A stretch of 64,000 bases of DNA from Sitta carolinensis (Eukaryota > Chordata > Aves > Passeriformes > Sittidae). The position numbers and the translations under genes are program-made. Of this stretch, positions 26,000 to 39,246 are shown in pieces. The DNA lies in contig JAVUNC010000004.1 of the NCBI GenBank assembly GCA_032173965.1, forward strand, positions 23,165,001 through 23,229,000. Direction: 5' to 3'. The notes under the pieces were generated by a model. That model was not told the origin of the DNA and ran no database searches. It saw nothing but the letters and a program-made list of their open reading frames with translations. Each line of letters begins with the position of its first letter. Position 1 is the stretch's first letter.

Positions 26000-28900
26000 A
26001 TATTGTACATCCAAGATGGAGTTCCCTCCCTGCCTGTGCCAGAGCCTGCTCCTTCACTAACTGGCACTTGGCATGGCTTTGAACAAAAGCAAAGGCCAGA
26101 CATTCCCCTGAAAAACAATGACCCGTTCCTGGGTCATATTTGTGATGTGAAACCTCCATTAGTTAGGCTTGAACAAACTATTCCACAGCCTTTTATCTTC
26201 TGTGGGAACTCAGTTTTCGAAGGACATTTTGATGCCTTTGTTTGTATTCCCTGTGTGACTAATTCGAACCAGAGCCATTTCAACCTGACAGGCCCAGAGA
26301 ACCTACAGAGGATGCAGATGTTCAGGGGCAGAAGTCACTGCCAGTTTTCTGGCTGTGCAGTGACAGAGCTGCTGGTCAGAACTGCTGGGCTCTCCACAAA
26401 GCCTCTGTGGAAAACAGGCCCCCCAAATCCCAGTCCCACCATCCCAGCCTGCGAGAGGCATCACCATAGGCTGCCAGTACAAATGCTTTCAGAGTGGGTC
26501 CTGACACCCACTTGGCTTGTTTGCAAAGTATCCAGAATGTGGTGTTCTCACTGTAGGGTGGGCTGGGCTTCATTGGTGCTTTGAAGCATGGATGAGCAAC
26601 GAGTTGCAGAGTTATGCCTACTTCAGGGCATCAAAGCCCAGTCACTGGGATGAGAAGTAGGAGATACACAGTCTCAACAACTCCTGGACTGAGAAAGACC
26701 AGAGATATTTTATTTTCCCCACCATTCCATGCCCTTGGCGAGTCCCCAGTGCTGCTTTTCAGCTGGCTAGGTTAGAAAAGATTTGAAATCTATAGGGCCA
26801 TCATGACTACCTGATGCCAAAGGCATTGGCTGTGTATGTGAACATCTGCATTCAGCTTTGGTCCTGGGGCACTTCTGAACTGCCCTAGGAATGAGGTGGA
26901 ACCAGAGATGGCCCAAAGCTCACACCAGTCTGCAGGCAGAGGTTACAGAGACAGGAATAGGGGAAGGGTTCCACCTTAAAATGCCATATTTCTGAAGTGC
27001 CTTTCCATGTTAGGAATTAGTACAGCGCACTGTGGGCACCAGCAGATCTTGTCACCACTACAGTTGTTGTGTCCCACGCTCCACACCAAGACCCTCCTTC
27101 CCTGTCTTCTTCAGGGACACTCACAGAGGCTGAAATTGCCTAAGCAGTACTGAATTTCTGGATATTAGCAGACCCTAGCCTTGTTCAGCTCTGCAACTAT
27201 TTCATCCAGTTGGGACCACAAGGGAAATTTAATTTCCAGTTGGCCAAGATGGAAGAGTTGACACTGTAATGATCCCAGAAAGTATCAAATGCTGTACAAC
27301 ATCATTAAGCACAAATAGAATATGCAGATTTCTCAAGGCTGAAACCTGAACTGGAGGTATTAAGTTATATTACTTTTCATGCTGTATGCATTTCAGTCAC
27401 TGGTTAAGGCTGTCATGGTTTAGCAGGCATTTGCATCTCCTATAGTGTCCTATTGCACTTTTAGCAGAAACACTATAGGTCCAGAAAATGGCATTGCCTT
27501 TATGTTAGTTTGCACCCAAGTCTTTTAAAGTCTTGTGTGAAAAACAGGCTTTAAGATTTTGCCTCTAATCTGTATCATCTATGAGTATTTTTTGGCTTCT
27601 ATAAGTTACAACGTCTTCACTTTTTATCACACAGGTATAAAAAAAGTTGGTTTGACATCAGGATGCTTTAATAAATTCCTCTTTATCACAAAGCATTGCA
27701 TTAGTATGGTCACATACTGAGAAACGTTAAAAAGACTTAAAACACACACACTGTTTTTATAGCCAGAGGAGATAAATCAAAATGCAGAAATACTTCTTTC
27801 TGGAATCTCACACTTGTAGCTAGGACTTGGTTGTAGTCATAGGTGAATAACCTGGTTCATGCAGCTGTTTAAAGACAGAGAGGTTGCTGGAGAAATGGTG
27901 TTTTTATTGTCCAGAAAAGGAACGGTATTCCAAAGAGCTGACAAATAATTCTTTATAACCCACAGTAGTTCTGTTGGCACAGGATATGATATTGTTTTCT
28001 AAGTTTAAACAGTAATAAGAGATTGTGCATACATATCCTGATACTGTCAATTGTATTCCTGACAAAATCACAAGAGATTCAAGAAGTCTCAGTGCTTAGA
28101 ACACATCCCCTTTTGCACCGCAGGGTTTGAAATGCCAAGTGGCTGCTGTCGCTAGCTCATCCTGTGTATCCCTTTGGAATGCTGGCTGCTGCTTTCAGAG
28201 CCAGTTTAAAACTCACAATTATTCTTGGCAGCGCAAAAACATATTAAAGCAGAGGTGAGAGCAGGGACGTGTACCATCACCAAGGATGCTAGGCACTGCA
28301 ATAAAGCCTGGGCAGCCCATCAATTAGCCCTGCAGGAGCCAGGAATGGAACTCAGGCCAGCACGGAGCTGCAGTCACGGTGAGACAGCCGGGGCCTGTTT
28401 GAAGAGCAAGTCTCAGCACAAGGGTGGGCACTGGCAGCGCCACAGGGGTTACACAACGTGCAAGGCAGAGGCAGTGTCTCCAGGGGCCACACCAGGCTCA
28501 GCTGAAGTAAACAGAGACTTCATATTCCTTTTTTAATAGTAGAACAAACTTGAAGCTTAAAGAAAAAAGTCCTCTCCAAGTTATATGACATCCTGGTAAG
28601 GAAGAAGTACTGAACCCTCCAAGTTTGAGTAATTTGGGGACCAAATGATGCCATAGAATAATTGAATAAGGGTCTGCCAGGCTGCAGGTTCTCATGTCTC
28701 TCTTCTTCCTCAGCTCAGGTCAAATCTTTCCTCATACAGTTACAAGCTTCCCTTATTCCTTAGATGCCTGACCTAAATTAAGACTAGTTTGCAGAAGAAT
28801 TTAGGACTTGCAGCTGGAGAAGGCAATACAAAAAATATGCACACATCACTATATCTGGTACAATGTACTTCTTGGATTGAATAATCAGGAAATACTTCCA

Positions 28901-31739
28901 GGCTCTGGTTTTCTGTTTGTAATATGATGGCAGTGCGCTTCCTTGAATTTTAGAGGTGTTCAACCAACATTGGTGCTTCAGTCTCCTCTCCATCCCCTGA
29001 ATTCCACCTCAGTGTTCACACACTTCAGGTTCCCTCAGCTCTTTGCCAGGATTCCTTTTGGCTGTTTCAAGTTTACTTTTCCAAATTATTTCCTTCTCTT
29101 GCATGTCTCACTTCCTCTGAATGCAGTTCAACTGATGTCCTTCATATAGACTGGAAACAAATAGTTTTAAAAAAACCCTAAAAATCTATACTTTCAAGTA
29201 TCTGGATTTAAAACTGCTTTGGCCTGAAACAGTTAGGAATTGCAAGTTCTAGGGAAGTCCCACTCCAGGCCCTGGAACATGTCCCATGCTCATGAACTCA
29301 CCAGAGAACAAAGCCCACAATCTCTAGCTGGCCTCTGGCAAGCACATGTGAACTGCAGCTGGCTTGGTTTTCATCCAAAACTCTATGAATTGGCCACATT
29401 TTCACTGAGAGTATAAAATCTCAACAGTAAGGTTAAATTTTGTCCAGTTCCAAGTCCCTTTTCCAATGAGAATAAAAGCACCACTGCTGTTCAAGGATTT
29501 CCAGAGTACTGGGAGGGGAAAGTGGGTTTTTGTTTGTCTTCAATTTGGCCGTGATTAGGTTAAGAAAAAAGGTGCTCTCAGAAACATAAAGAGTTTTGGC
29601 TGAAACTTTGAAGAAAACCCAGCCTTCAGCACACACCTGGCAAACAAAGTGTGGCTTAAGTATTTGCTAATGGGGCAAAAGTAATAAACAATAATAAATG
29701 TATATAAATGATAAATAAACCCAGGATTGAGAAGGCAAGATGCATTAGGCAGCCCAAAACTTAGGTTGTACTATCAGCCATGTATGTAACTTGCATATTT
29801 CCCTCCCTCAGCCTCAAACTCTGAGAAAATTTGGACTCAAGAATCAATGTGGGATTGGTTGTGGTTTGGATCAGTCTTTGTTTTTTAACTGGATGTTTTC
29901 AGTGAATCCATTTTATGGCTGCACATATCTCAGATTTGCTTTCCATGTAATGAAATTTGGCTACTTGAGCCAAACCCAGGAATACGCCTAGGAAGCTTGG
30001 CTATACACAAGAGGCTACAAAGGTTTAACTAAACCAAAGGGCTGAAGCAGAGAGTAGCTAAGTCATGTGCAGAATATCTAAGTGTTTTGTTTCCTCGTGT
30101 AAGCAAATACTGTGTTTTGTTCACAGTATCAGTTTCTAACACTGTTCCCGAGTGTATCTTCATCGTCCAGTACTGATGTCTCTCATGTGCTTGGAATCAG
30201 TCCTGCCACCCAGGTGGGGTCAGCGTTGCTATAATCAATCTGGCTGGCTGATATTACTAACTTCTGCCTGAAAGAATTTTGACAATTTGATTATAAAATC
30301 ATTAGAAACATGAGACTTAAGGCTGAAGGAAAGAATGCAGGCTTTAATTGAAAAGAGAAGCAATTCCTGTCATGAAAAGGACTCTACAGCACACAGTTCT
30401 TCAGTCATACAGTATGCCAGTACTATATGTTAGCAATAGCCACATACCTTGGATATTCAGGCTCATGGGGTTCATTTTTGGGAGTTTCAGCATCCTCTAT
30501 AGCCCCACAGACAAGCTGGCCTGCCAGGGCAGCTGGAGTTTGCATCTTCATGCTGTGCAAGTTGGTTGTGAGAGGCAGAGCTGTAAGACCCTAGCACTCT
30601 GCCAAGCCTCATATCCTTCTCTGTTCTGGATCCAAGAGTTCCTCTTACACCACCTGCCACCTCAGTGACTCTGTTGAGTTTTCACAGGAACAGAGCCAAG
30701 GAGCAGCTTCAGACAAAAAGCAGAGATCTTGGTCAAGAGGCAAGTATGAGCCAAGAAGCTTGGCTCCAGTGTTTGTTAAGATGTAATTTGTTCACAACAG
30801 CAGCAGGTCAGCCAGCATCTTGGATTAAACCCCAGAATTTGGGCCCAGCTGACACATGCAGTGTGGATGCTGTCTTACACATTGTCTGACACAAGCCTCC
30901 CCTTGCTCATATCCACTCCCAAGGCACTCAGCTACCACAGTCCTGTGAGGCTCCGTCCTCTGTGTATTTTGCCTTTTACCTCTGCTGTCATCACTGACCT
31001 GAGCACTGGGATACCATCTACTTTTTTCCCTGAAAATGAACTCAAATAAACTCACCTGTCCTCTCAGCAAGCCACAGCCACCAGCAGGTGACAGTCCATC
31101 CCTGCAAGATCAGTCTCCATTGGAGGCAGGAGCCCGGGGCTGAATGCCCCATCTTATCCCACTTTCTACCCCCAATACCCCTGCAGTGACATGGGCTAGC
31201 TCAGCTTTTTGAAACATTTCACACCTGATTCCTATCCTGGGAGAAGCCCTTACATTGAACCTACAGGAGGACCAGAGAGCTATGACAGTTTATAAGCCAG
31301 GGTCTAAAGTTGTAAGGGGGTAGTTATTATCCAGCAGTACACACATGCTGATGCCAAGCACACTTCCGGACTGTAGCCATGCCCCTCCTGGCATCTGCCC
31401 TGGCACTCTGGCTAGTGCGTGCCTCATGTGCCCACAGCAAGCACACCAGCACACAGGGAACGCATGGGTGTTTGGGCACAAGGACTGGTAGCTTTTCCTT
31501 TCCCTTATCTAGTGTTTTCCCACAGTAAGCCGAAAATACAGAAGGGACACACTGGTTTTTATTGCAGTGAAGAAGTCAATCCCAGATCTTTCTGTGTGAA
31601 GCTTCAAACCTGAGCTGTCCTGCATGCACGGCTTTTGTGACACAGTGACTACTCTAAAGTAGGCACTGCATATTAATTAAGAAGGCACCTTCTGTAGGAC
31701 AGATGTTCACTGAGGAGTCCTGTGCCAGAGTGCTGGGGA

Positions 31740-32400
31740 GCCCGGGCTGTGACGGACTCTTTCCACCTGCCCTTTGCCGATAATCCTGCTTTGCCCAAAC
31801 AAGCGCCATGTGCAGCCACTGCTGAGAGCCGCCATCTCTTCTTCCCTGCGCGTGTGGGAAAGTCGGCTGGAAGCGGCTCCTGGAGCGAGGCCCTGGCTCT
31901 CGCAGCAGGGAGAGTTGGCAGCACTGGGAATAGGGGTCAAGAGGGAGGGCAAGTCCGAAGATGCAGGGCAGGCACCGTAACACCAAAAGGTAAAGAAGGC
32001 AGGAAGGGAGACAATTAAGTACTAATGGGAACAGAGCGTGCTGCCGGTATTTGCACCCGCAGAGATGGGCACAGCCGGCTCGGGAGGGCAGAGAAGGGAC
32101 GGGCTGGAGCACGGCCGGGGCGCGGCCGGCTCGGGAGGGAAGGGCAGCGGGCGCTCGCACGCAGCTCCAGCCTAGCGCTTGCATCTACCACCATCTGGTG
32201 GCGACCCAGCAGATCCTGGCGCCGGGCCGTTCTCACCGTGGACGGCAAAGGGAAGGGGCAGAGGGCTGGTCCTCGCATTTCACAGTGAGTGCAGCCCCGG
32301 TGACCCGCGGCGCAGAGGAGAGGCCGGGAGCTCACTGAACGGGACGGACCGAGGGGGAGGGAAAGCGGCAGCGCCTTCATTCCCAGGCGATGTGCCCAGC
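31740..32400. promoter_or_regulatory. Orphan CpG-rich island, possible promoter
   Basis: A sharply bounded GC- and CpG-rich block in otherwise AT-rich DNA, densest at 32020-32360. It contains GCCGCCATCT at 31828-31837, a YY1-like element, and CCACCATCTGGTGG at 32188-32201, whose minus strand resembles a CTCF core with one mismatch. The phrase ccggctcgggaggg occurs twice (about 32078 and 32128). A possible + donor CACA|GTGAGT lies near 32284. No downstream coding exon could be assigned, so this may be the promoter of a non-coding RNA or of a gene I did not recognise, or a GC-rich repeat. Confidence 0.5.
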
Positions 32401-33167
32401 CCAGGACAGATTATTCCCACGTGATGTGCAATACGTGTCCAGGCCAGGACAAGCCCGAAAAGGTCTGTCTGACAGACCTGAGCTCATCTGCACTTACCAG
32501 GCCCACAGAACCTGAGTTAGAGACCTGCCTTCCAAGGAATCCTCAGTCCTGAGGGGTGCTGCAAGAGGATATGATGCTACTCCTCCAACACTGGCATAAA
32601 TACTGTTCTCAGGGAGAAAGAAAAGATCCTGCCTTCTCCTTTTTCTGTGGAATTGTCAAATAAATGAAACCAGTGACAGTAGCAAGACAGGTTCACAGTA
32701 GAAACCAAGAAAATCAGCTTAGAAAACAGAATTTCATGGGAGGGCAGAAAAGGAAGAGGACTGCCAAAATCATGGAGAAGATTTATGATTTTCTACTGAA
32801 AATATGTGAAGCAGTTTTGTGCTTCAGTTTAGCTGCTTTTAGAAACCAGTGACAGTAACAAGCCTTAATGCACAATGCTTTATGTAGGAAACTCACATAA
32901 TGCACCGTGGACTAATTCCTACATCTGAGATTCTCTCTGGCCTGATAATAAATCAGAAGTGATCTCTGGGGGTGTTGTGTGGGGGTCAGCGAGCTGCAAT
33001 CTGAGCCAGATCAAAGGGGGCTGAGGACTAAGGCAAGGCAAACCAAGTGATGCTTACTGAGCACTCTCAGAAAACAAAGCATCCGAGCAAACACTGGGTG
33101 TTCCACATGTGGTTTACCCATACACAGCCTAGTTAGCTGGGCCTCAGGTTCCATGAACTGACTAACC

Positions 33168-33293
33168 AGAACATTCTGAGTTGGAAAGGATCCACAAAAG
33201 TCGTTGAGTCTGACTCTTAAGAGAATGGCCCACACAGGAACTGAACCCACAACCTTGTCATTATTAGCATTATATTCTGACCAGATGAGCCAA
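33168..33293 (-). repeat. TguSINE1-like tRNA-Ile-headed SINE
   Basis: On the minus strand the element begins as a decayed tRNA-Ile (tggctcatctggtcagaata), passes through 'atgctaataatgacaaggtt' (the anticodon region around AAT) and a degraded B box (ggttcagttcc), then 'tgtgggccatt'. It ends in a CR1-type tail, 'ttccaactcagaatgttctg'. This head-tail arrangement is that of TguSINE1, a CR1-mobilised SINE described from zebra finch. The A and B boxes carry several substitutions, so the copy is not expected to be active. Confidence 0.8.
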
Positions 33294-36200
33294 TCTCACA
33301 CCACAAAATACTTCTTCCCCCCACCCCCCAACTCTGCTGCAAAGAAAAGAGAGAAGAGAGATCCCTGTGCTTTGACTCCCATCTCCTCCAGAAAAAAGTC
33401 TCGTTTTTGAGGGATCCTTAGTCTGGACTGTTTTGCTTTTGTATCCCATGCCAAGCCCTCTGCATTCCTTTGCTCAATTCTTGGCTGTCCCAGCTAGAAA
33501 AAGGGTGGCTGATATAAATCTGTGGGTGGTGATCAGCAGGTCCCCCAGCTATAGCTGTGCAGCAAAGCATTTGGCATCACACTTGTCTCAGACAACTTGA
33601 AACATCCATGATATACACAGCTAGAGCAGATCAGGACTCCCTTCAGACAGAGGAGTCCAGACCCTTTCACTGATCTATACTGTCACTTGGGAAACAAATG
33701 TGTGTCCAATGTTTTCTTCATCTGAACAATTTTAGACATGGATTCCAGGACAAGAGGAAACAGAGCCTAGCCTGATTCATTATATCGACTATACGTCTGT
33801 ATGGAAAGCCCAGCCTGAGCAGCTCAGGCACAGACACCTGTGGTGGAGGTTGACTGCCTTGAGCCAGGTGGTGCTGGGCCCTGTCCCTCTGCCTCCACTG
33901 GGGCAGCAGAGATGCCTCAGCACCCGCAGCACAGGGGAAGGGCTGCAGGTAGTGTAGACACCCTTGGGCACCCTTGGGTCACCTCCTGCCATCCTCTGCC
34001 CCTGGCCTGGGGCACAGAGCTTGATGTGGGGTGCCAGCCTCTCAGGGATTCTTAGAAACTGAGCTGCCAAAGCAATGTGTATGTGGTTGGCTTGTGCATC
34101 TTGAGATCCTCTCACAGGGTATCCCACCCACCTCCTTTTGCGGATGGGCCTTGGGAGAGATCTGCCCTCTTGTCAGGTCTGCTTTCTCTGCCTCTTTGAT
34201 ATCCAGTTGATATGGAGCTACTTGTTTTGTCCTGCAGAGACCAACAGAAGCTGAGTTATATTTAGCAATGTTCCCATACAAAAGATCAGTCTTGTTAGGC
34301 AATGTTGGTTATACTGCATCTAGTGAACTACATGGCTAAGTGCCATATTCTGATCCAGAAATTTCTATTGCTCAAGCAAACAGGAAGCCCAGAAAATGCA
34401 ATTATGTGCCTACTTTTAGAAGGAAAAAATCTAAGCTATGGGTAGATCTATTTCTAACTTACCTCAGAAACTTCTAAAATGCATTTCAAGGTAGTCAGTG
34501 GTGTACTTTGAGGATGATCAAGAAACACACCTTGAAGCTTAACACCATTATTCACACTGAAATCTTGACACAGTGAGACAGCTGGTGCTGTGGGCTCTGT
34601 GCAGGATTCAGCTGTGACACATCCCCATTGGGTTCAGAGTAAATTACTCCTATCTGGTTATCACCAAATTGCATTAAAGTCACTGGACTGTTACAAGTTT
34701 TATTTCTTCTCTCAGGCAAGATAATTTGCTCTGCGGTGCTAATGATCTCCTAAGCATTCCTGTTGTTTAACTCTCCATGCAGAATGACGCACAATGAAAG
34801 CAGGGCTGTATTTTATTACATTATAGTGGTGTTTCTCAAACTCCTGTAATGAAATACCTGTAGCAGAGACAGAATGTCCAAGGCATCCTGGTATGTATTC
34901 AGCAACATTCCACATGCAGCTATCTGTGCAGCCCACGGTCAATGAGAACCAAAGAACAGAAGACGGAGGAATTGGTCTAGTCTCACATTCAAGGACTGGG
35001 CTCTATAAGAGCAGAGCTTTGCAGAGCTCCTTGGGGCCTGTCTTCCTGAGTGAACTGTGGAAAGACAGACAAACCAGCATCGCCTCTCTCAAAACAGGCC
35101 ATCATTCTAACTTTTGTCCTTGCTAACATACTGCAACTTACAACTTCCCTCACCTCCACAGTTTACCTACCCCCATCAGCAAGATCAAGCACATGCTTTT
35201 ACTGCTTACAGAGAACATAACTCATATTGCCAATAGCTTGGTTTATATTTAGTTGTTATTAAAAGCTGGGAGAATCAAATAAAAGACACTATTGGCTCTG
35301 AAAAGCTCTGCTCTGCAGGCAGTCAGATGAGATGACCTTGAGAGCTCTCCCATTTCTGGTTGCTGCAGTAATCACTGCTGCTGGGAAAATGAGCCTGAAC
35401 AGGATGAATTCAACACACAATTTCATTACAATTTCTGTGCTTGTGGGTTTTTTATGGAAAAGCACTCCACATTCTCAGCTTTCAACTTTATTTCTGTTCA
35501 GTTGTACTAATGGTTTCTATCATCCTTATTTCATGCTGTCTTCCCTCTTTTTGTTCCCTTCCTTGTGCTTTGTAGAACCTTGCTCTCTTAGCCAGACACA
35601 CCCTGTATCTCTTTGTGTGTTGTTTTGTGTAACACTACTTCTGTTACTTTATCTTGGCCCTTCCCTCTGTCTTTTACTGCTCTTCACTTTGAGGAACTCT
35701 TTTTCCCCACCATTTTTTGCCTTGTTTTTTTTTGTATCCTGGATTACATGCTGTTTCTTCGACTGAATCTTTATTTTTGCATGTAAACCCCATTGCATTT
35801 CTTTAATCTCTAGTACAATCTTGCCACCACTTATACTACAACGGCTTCATCAATTACAGGGGAACTGGAATGGATAAGAGGATAACCCAATTTGGAAGAG
35901 ATCAAAGCCAGATAGTACAAAGTGGTAAAATGAGGAAGAGAAAGCTTATAATAAACTTTTAAGGTAGATGTTCCTGAGTTGCAAAGGGAAAAACTCTGCC
36001 TGTACCTTCTAGACCCAGGAGCAGACCTGCTGGCATGACTGCAGTGTGCAACTCACTTGAAAACTCAATTGAGCTTTCCAGAACCAAGTAATAGGGGGTC
36101 AGGTCACTTCCCAGCATTCTTATGGAAAAGCAATGTATTCCTTTACTAGACAGTCCCACATTACAAGTGAATTTTGGCCTACAGCTGTCTGGGGAAACTC

Positions 36201-36672
36201 ATATTATACAGCTTGCATTTGATCACCTTTTTCCCTTGTAATTTGAGTTCCCTTTTTCTCTGTCAGTGATGGAGAGCCTTCTTTTTCCCATTATACTTGT
36301 CTCTGGGCTATGAAACAAAAAGGACATTTCTCCCTTTGTTCAAATAATTTGATATAATTTGTTAAGGACAGAGGAGTAGTGGGATTAGGGAGATTATTTT
36401 TATTTATGAAAACAGTGCTATCAGCCCAGTCTCTAGTGTGAGACAGTTATACAGCTCAGCAGCACTTTCCATTGCCATGGTTTATTCCTTGGTTTGTACT
36501 TGGGTCAGCAGGACAGTGGCTTAATTGCTACACTGTGCGAGAAAAAATGTGAGACCAAAATTAAAGGACCAGACCTGACAGCAGTGAGTCTCTGTGCCAG
36601 GCTGTCAGTTATTTCAGTCACCTTATTTCAGTCATCCTATATAATCCCCTTTAGATGTGTTCATAGCTCCCT

Positions 36673-36692
36673 GAATGACATATATGTCATTC
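36673..36692. repeat. 20-bp perfect palindrome
   Basis: GAATGACATA followed directly by TATGTCATTC, exactly self-complementary with no spacer. The halves contain TGACAT-type bZIP-like half sites, but no function is supported. Confidence 0.9.
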
Positions 36693-37772
36693 CAAGCCTT
36701 CAAAGTCCCCAGGACATCAGGATAAGCATATCCCCTCACTGTTCTGATGGCTCCAGTCAAAGAACAGTTTTCTAGTGTTCAAATGCTCTCTCCAACATAA
36801 TGGTTTAAAAATGAAAATAAAACCAAAAGTAAATGAACAACATGAACTAGGAGGCAGGCCCTGTAAGACTAACTCTGCAAAGCTGACCTGCTGAATAGCC
36901 TGTGGTGGCCCAACACAGCCCAGCCCAGTGAGTGCAGGACATGCCATGGGTTTCCATCAGGCTCTGATCACTGCAAATAAAGAGCCCAGCCCTCCCCAGT
37001 GGTGACAGAAACTATCAGGGATCACACTCTGTATTTCATGTTGCTGCTAACACAAAATCAGAACAGCTATCAACACTGAAATTGCTGTAAAGCTGAAAAG
37101 TGGATAAAGCAGATAAAACTCTGGAAGTGGACACAATGTAGAAGTACATTAAATCATGTCTTTTTTAAATGCATAGGATTGCAAATTTCTCAACATGCCT
37201 GCACTAAAAGTTGTCTTAACAACATTCTCAGTGAAAATGCAGTAATTTTGTTTCTTTTACCTAGGGCAGATTATAATGGGGATATGAATATACCGCCCCT
37301 TAAATAGAATTGCCAGCCTCTTTACTAAAATAAATTGCTCCTTTTCACTTTATTTTGGATATACTTTTCATAACAGGCATAGCATGTTTAAGAGTTAATT
37401 TTCCTAATTAAAACAGACAGCAGCCTGACTTTCCCATGCTGCCCTAAAGATGCAATATTGACTTATATTTTGTTGTCTAAAGCTGTCAGGATTGTATGTG
37501 CTGACTAAACTAGAATTTTGCTTCCAGCTTTTCACCTGTTCCCATGTATGTCCCCATCATTTCCCATTGTTCCATCAGTTTACATAATTCCTCATGCCAC
37601 AGCCCATAGGTCCCTGCATCTGGCTCCTGCTGCCCAGGAGCAGGACAGCCACTGGAGGCTGTCCTTGGCCAAGTGCCTCAGGGAAGGTACTGTTTTCTCC
37701 TGTCTGCCTTTCCTCAAAGGAAATATTGACCAAAGTTTGCAGAGAGGCTTCATTTAGGCACCAAATGTGCTC

Positions 37773-37865
37773 ACGTGGTTAAAGAACAGGCTTGGCACTT
37801 GGTGATACCTTTCAAATTCTACCTCTATGACTCTCGACAGGGCAGTTAAGTTTCATAATTCCTCT
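37773..37865 (+). repeat. Possible ancient MIR-type SINE
   Basis: 'cgtggttaaagaacaggctt', then 'ctatgactctcgacagggca' and 'gttaagtttcat' follow the order of MIR consensus segments (GTGGTTAAGAGCA... TGTGTGACCTTGGGCAAGT). Divergence is high, so this is a suggestion only. Confidence 0.4.
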
Positions 37866-37894
37866 TGCCTCTCATGGAACTCAGGACATACATA

Positions 37895-38045
37895 ATCACA
37901 GTAAGGTTGAGGCAGGAAGAGACCTCAGAAAATCATCTGGCCCAACTCCAGGATCATGTGGCAGAGTTCCCCAGGACCCTGTCCAGTGGGATTTTTAAAA
38001 TCTACAAGGCTGGTTCATGGGGTGCTAGAGTTTAGTATACCCCTT
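37895..38045 (-). repeat. CR1 LINE 3' fragment
   Basis: 'aatcacagtaaggttgaggc', 'aggaagagacctcagaaaat' and 'catctggcccaactccagga' form the reverse complement of a CR1 3' end, continuing through 'aggaccctgtccagtgggat'. It lies about 120 bp left of the LTR-like element. Confidence 0.8.
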
Positions 38046-38165
38046 TGATGTGCTTGCTGAGCCCCTGCATGCAGGCCAGCAGGTGACAGACCTCTTTTCT
38101 CTATTCTGCTACTGTGGAGAGAGAGAAGATATGGAAATCCAGCTGCAGTAAGGGAGGCAGATTGG

Positions 38166-38170
38166 GGTAT
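38166..38170 (+). other. Left target-site duplication (GGTAT)
   Basis: Five bases directly before the TGTAGTGG start of the LTR-like element, repeated exactly at 40343-40347 after its terminal ACA. A 5-bp duplication is characteristic of ERVL/ERV3-type integrations. Confidence 0.5.
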
Positions 38171-39246
38171 TGTAGTGGTTTCAATTCGAAACTGGGTGGA
38201 AACACTAATTTTTGTTTTGGTTTAATTTTGGTAATTTTAACGTTTCTAATCAAGAGCAAAGCAGGCTTAAGCTTAAAAGTAATAAGACTATTAAGTAACA
38301 CTAAAAGAAAGAAAAACAACAAAAATGAGGATGGAACTTTCAAAACACTCTTCCTCCTCCACAACCTTCTTTTTTTTCTTAACTAAAAATGTAAAGACAA
38401 CAACACTCAGAAATTTCAGTTAGTTTTTCGTCTCTACAAATAGTCTTTTTTTAGTTTATTTAGAGAGAAAAGAATTCTTTGCAAAGGTTATGGAAAGCTT
38501 CTCACAAGAAAAGAACTCTTGTGGCTTCATTTTTCTTACAAACTGCAGGTGCTTGAGATTTGCTTTTGTGAAGTCTTTCCCATCTTTTATAGTTTTTCTT
38601 TACAATTGTGTTCTTGGTGTATATTAGCTTATTGGGGTGCATTTATTTTCAGGATGAGCCGTTCTAGCATCCTTTCACTCATTTTTGGGAACAGAGGTCT
38701 TCCCTTTTTATTTCTGGGGTCGAGGTTTCTCATTAAACTTTTAACACCGGTGCTTTTGTTTATGATTGTGGCTAGAATGCTGCTACTCCACTAAAGCATT
38801 CTATGAACTTATTGGGGAAAACTTAAAAGTTTGATATATTAAGTATATTTGTACTATAGCTTCACAAAAGAATTTTACAGCCTAAGCTTAAGACAAACTT
38901 TTTTAAATCACTTCAATCTAAAATTTAACTTTTTTCTTACCGACTTTAATTTCATGTGGTTGTTTTTACAAAGTTTTACCTCCCTTTTTTTTCTTAGCCT
39001 AAGAGCGATTTAGTGTTCTAGTACAAAGTTTTGTAACGTTGAGAAAAAAAAAAAAGTAAATTTCTTCCAAGTCTTGTATCAGAAAACAAGCTTTGCATCT
39101 TTCCAATGGCCACGTGCTCTTTTTGCTGATTCCATGTGAGCTGTGCCAGCTGCTCTCAGTCTGGAGTGGGGGGTCAGGTCTGCTCATGGCTTCGGGGTGC
39201 TTTTAGCACGAACCACGGGGGGGACACTGGTGCTGGTTCTGTTGTA

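Larger units (their letters stand above)
21900..31700. other. Intergenic, no gene identified
   Basis: About 10 kb of mostly AT-rich sequence. I recognise only a poly-T run at 24206 and a CR1 tail at 25888. Open frames here (for example 26003-26584) show no family resemblance and no convincing splice context. The proximal few hundred bases may be extended AGPAT5 3' UTR. Confidence 0.6.
32400..37770. other. Intergenic, no gene identified
   Basis: About 5.4 kb. A SINE lies at 33168. A 144-codon open frame at 35332-35766 is hydrophobic mainly because the + strand is T-rich, and it has no recognised relatives. A perfect 20-bp palindrome sits at 36673-36692. Nothing else is recognised. Confidence 0.6.

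Noticed and set aside
26003..26584. 193-codon frame as a gene
   Set aside because: It starts right at the end of a CR1 tail, has no recognisable domain, and its composition looks like random sequence.
35310..35350. Possible CR1 tail (agatgagatgaccttgagag)
   Set aside because: The match is limited to about 25 bases without the terminal octamers, too weak to call.
35332..35766. Hydrophobic 144-codon frame as a membrane protein
   Set aside because: The hydrophobicity follows from a T-rich strand (TTT and CTT codons), and no family or exon boundary is recognisable.
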